NCBI GenBank assembly: GCA_949130495.1
Contig: OX422211.1
Coordinates: 332,662,504 to 332,726,503 of the forward strand
Reading direction: 5' to 3'
From: Sambucus nigra
Lineage: Eukaryota; Streptophyta; Magnoliopsida; Dipsacales; Adoxaceae
Length of the DNA stretch: 64,000 bases
Of the stretch, positions 61,171 to 64,000 are shown one piece after another. Position numbers and translations under genes: made by a program. Position 1 is the first letter of the stretch, and the number at the start of each line of letters is the position of its first letter. Under the pieces are notes generated by a model. It was not told the origin of the DNA and made no database searches. It worked only from the letters and a program-made list of their open reading frames with translations.

Positions 61171-61214
61171 TTCACTTTTTTGCCTTCAATTAAAATCAGT
61201 ATATTTGAAAACTA

Positions 61215-62012
61215 ACTAAAAAAATATATATTTTCATAAAAAATACTTTTAATAAGAATCAGTTTTATTTTTTTTAATTTTCATAACTATTTAAAAAATA
61301 TATTTCAATTGTTTAAAAAAATTGTTATCTATTTTTTTTTATTGAAAATTGTTCATAAAACATGAAAAAATATTTTTATAAAATAAACACTGTTTTTTTA
61401 CAAAATAAACCATTTTTTATGAATCATTTATTTATTAAGTAACATGATCAAGACCCAAATAAAACGCGACGTGACATGGAGTCCTATTTTTTTCATATCG
61501 CTGGCACACACCATTTATTACTATTTTAAAAATAATCTTATTACTATTTAATTATTATTTTAATAAATTCAGATGAAATGTGTACACATAACAATCCTGT
61601 TTTCCTAAAAAAAAATTCGTCCGTTTTAATTAAAAAAACATTTCCACTGTTTTTCCATTTAAAAATATTTCAATTGTTTTGTTAAAAAAACATTTCAACT
61701 AGTTGTTAAAAAAACATTTCAACCACCTTACATATTGGTAGCGTTGACCATTTTTTCTAAATTGTAAAAAGATTAATTTTCAAATAGTAAAAAATGGTCC
61801 GCGCCAGCGGTATGAAATGGTTTATTTTGTAAAAATAATTTTTAGTTTAGATAAAATAATTTTTTATGTTTTATAAACAACTTTCAATAAAAAAGGAGAT
61901 AACAATTTTTTTTTACAATTGAAATATTTTTTTAAAACAGTTATGAAAAGTAAAAATAAAATAAAATAGATTCTTATTAAAAGTGAAAACAGTTATAATG
62001 TTTTTTTAACTG
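61215..62012. repeat. Large imperfect inverted repeat (foldback), arms ~280-350 bp
   Basis: The left arm (about 61215-61562) and right arm (about 61730-62012) are reverse complements over their length with substitutions. Matching landmarks include TTTTAATAAGAATC, ATTTCAATTG, AATTGTTATCT, TTGTTCATAAAACAT (left) and ACAAAATAAACCATTT, then CGCTGGC and CATTTATTACTATTT. The left arm has about 70-80 extra bases at roughly 61418-61495, which contain the ACGCGACGTGACATGG phrase of the neighbouring repeat. The ~170-bp centre has several AAAAAACATTTCAAC copies. It may be a long-TIR DNA element or foldback transposon. No transposase was found. Confidence 0.75.
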
Positions 62013-62620
62013 AAACAGATAAATGCGACATGATGCGTCCCGAAGCAAAATTTTATTTTTTTAACAAACAAGATTCAAAAGTGACACGACACGACATAAA
62101 GTCTTATTTTATTTTTTTTAACTAACATGATCCAATTAAAACGTAACACGACATGGCATGAAATCATATTTTTACCAAACACGAACATGACTCAAATAAA
62201 AGTGACACGACACGATACAAAATCTTATTATTTTACCAAACACGAAAAAAATCTAATTAAAATCTCATTTCGTGTCATATAGTTCTCCTATTAAAATTAT
62301 TAGTTGGGTTAAAATCATTACTTGGGTCGTTTTGTGTCGGTGCTATAATTAAACCCCGTGTTGTATCGTGCACTCGTTAAAACTATGATATGACTCTTGT
62401 CCTATCGTGTTTGTGTTCAAATTTTGACTCGTGATTTCAACACATTATGAACGACATGTTGACTTCTGTGTTAAAATTATGACACAGGTAAAACATGACT
62501 CGGCGCGTTGTAATACGTGATACACAAAATATATATTTTTAATAATACACGAATACGTCCCAATTAAAATATGATACGCCACGAAATTTTATTTTTCACT
62601 AAACACGATGTAGGACTAAC
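62013..62620. repeat. Degenerate repeats of GACACGACACGA type
   Basis: Units of about 60-66 bp combine ACACGACACGACA, an ATTTTATTTTTT stretch and AACACGA...AAATAAAA. Clear units start near 62030, 62080, 62145 and 62200. Beyond 62270 similar phrases appear in the opposite orientation (TTTCGTGTCAT). A lone copy sits inside the left arm of the foldback near 61440-61490. Confidence 0.6.
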
Positions 62621-62922
62621 ATCAGTAAGCTTTTTGTTAATCTTATAAATAAGGTGAATTAAATATTAAATATTATAGTTTTAATTTATTTTAAAATAAA
62701 TAAATAAATTTTCTAAAAACAAAATAAAAATTATCCAAAATTTAATTTATTAAAACTGTTATTTAAAAGTAAATATGAGTAAGTTTTTTTAGATTTAAAG
62801 GAGAAATATTAATTTAGAGAGAAAGATAAAAGGGATAAGGGCAAGGATACATGAGTCATTTTTAAAATTTTGGGATAAAGTTGGAGCGCCTCCAGATTTC
62901 TCTGGAGCGCGAATAGTTGTTC

Positions 62923-62927
<5 letters not shown>

Positions 62928-62970
<43 letters not shown>
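62928..62970. repeat. (TA)n microsatellite
   Basis: About 21 TA units. Confidence 0.95.
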
Positions 62971-62973
<3 letters not shown>

Positions 62974-64000
62974 AGTATTAAAGGTATAAATGCAAATTAA
63001 TATTCGAATTCTCTCTCCTCAACCGTAATTATGGTTTTGGATAATCGTAATTATGGTTTTGGATAACCAAAAGTCTCTTTTAGGGTCTTGGATAATTAAA
63101 AGGCAGCTTCAAGTTTTTATAAAAAAATAAATGGACTTTGTTTATTAAATTTATAAAAAAATGTTATAAAAAACTATATTGTGGAAAAATAAAAAAAAAT
63201 AAAAATTAGGTTTTGCATATTTAAAAAAAACTGGATGTAGCCTTTTGAAACAAAAAAATTGTTTTGTGAAAAAGTTAGAAAAACCGTCTTTAAAAAAAAT
63301 GGATGTATTTTATTAATTTTTCAAAAAAGTGTTACAAAAAGTTGTTTTGTGAAAAAGTTAGAAAAAAATGTTTTTACAAAAAAGTTTATAACGTTTTTAA
63401 AAAATAAAATAAACGGACATTATTTATAATTTTTTTTAAACATTTCAAAATAACCTTTTTTGTGAAAAAATTAGAAAAAAATTGTTGTTGTTATATATAA
63501 TAATAAAAAAACAATTCGTTCATAAAAAATTGTTATGTGTTAAAGTTATTTAAAAAACCGTTTTCGTTATTTAAAAAAATATTGGACATAGCGTTTTTTT
63601 TTAAAACTGTATTCTTATAAAACAAGGTTTTATAAAAAAGTTTAATAACATATTTATAAAAAATAAAATAAATTCATTTTATAAAAAGGGGTTTATTAAC
63701 AAGTTTTTTAAAAAGGTTTTTTAAATAAAAAGTGTTTTTGCTATATATGATATTAAAAAAGAGATCATTTTACGGAAATATTATTTTGTAAGAAATTAAA
63801 CAAATTCTCATATGTTTAATGTTCTATTTTTATTTTACTGTTCCTCCCAAAATTTATGTAGCTAAAGTGCATAACCCAAAACATCAAAAAATATCTCAAC
63901 CGTCTTTGAAGCACGTAAAGAAAAATAAATTCTCATTTACTCAAACCTTGAATCTCAAGGTTCGTATCTCTCTTTCTCTCTCACACATTATAAGAACATG
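62971..64000. other. Very AT-rich region with irregular internal repeats
   Basis: CGTAATTATGGTTTTGGATAA is present twice in tandem at about 63024-63066. TTTTGTGAAAAAGTTAGAAAAA or close variants recur near 63262, 63343 and 63449. No gene is supported up to the window end, where a (TC)n stretch begins at about 63968. Confidence 0.55.

Overview
The window is nuclear DNA of a flowering plant, most likely from a repeat-rich intergenic or heterochromatic block. Nearly every supportable feature is a transposable element or its debris: Ty3/gypsy and Ty1/copia LTR retrotransposons with plant-type ends and primer sites, a hAT transposase relic, a PIF/Harbinger-like MITE, SINE-like pieces and many (TA)n tracts. 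I found no intact host gene, no rRNA, no functional tRNA and no CRISPR array. The species cannot be named from this sequence.

Layout. 1-1530: broken hAT-like (TTF zinc finger/DUF4371) transposase on the minus strand. 2858-3298: MITE with a TAA target duplication. 3782-23780: a four-level nest. A ~770 bp non-autonomous hAT element (8-bp duplication GGTATAAG) holds a large LTR element, here called A (4405-23625, plus strand, duplication TCAAC). The 3' LTR of A was in turn split by a second LTR element, B (11629-21679, minus strand, duplication GCTAA). 24079-24245: Au-like SINE. 24698-33676: LTR element C (plus). 34980-45218: decayed Tat-lineage gypsy element D with gag, pol and an antisense ORF. 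46200-50400: SINE-like piece, a ~51-bp tandem array with poly-C runs, and a Tat integrase fragment (E) on the minus strand. 51180-52140: LTR-like remnant F. 54469-55109: (TA)n tracts. 55157-61069: nearly complete copia element with five visible polyprotein lesions. 61215-62012: large imperfect inverted repeat, then AT-rich repetitive DNA to the end.

How the parts relate. A, B and C have long LTRs (about 3.0-3.7 kb), an initiator-Met type primer site (TGGTATCAGAGC or one base off) and short interiors (1.7-4.1 kb) in which I recognise no gag or pol. They fit the LARD class of non-autonomous gypsy-type elements that depend on proteins made elsewhere. They share a short leader after the primer site and a ~60-bp noncoding block that is far better conserved than its surroundings. 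By-eye LTR divergence (roughly 9% C, 5% A, 4% copia, 1.4% B; full count for copia and B, first few hundred bases for A and C) agrees with the order of nesting: hAT, then A, then B.

The most unusual signals are the shared noncoding block, palindromes spaced about two helical turns apart in the LTRs of A and B, RNA polymerase III-type A and B boxes with tRNA spacing inside the copia LTR, and the inverted repeat at 61.2-62.0 kb.
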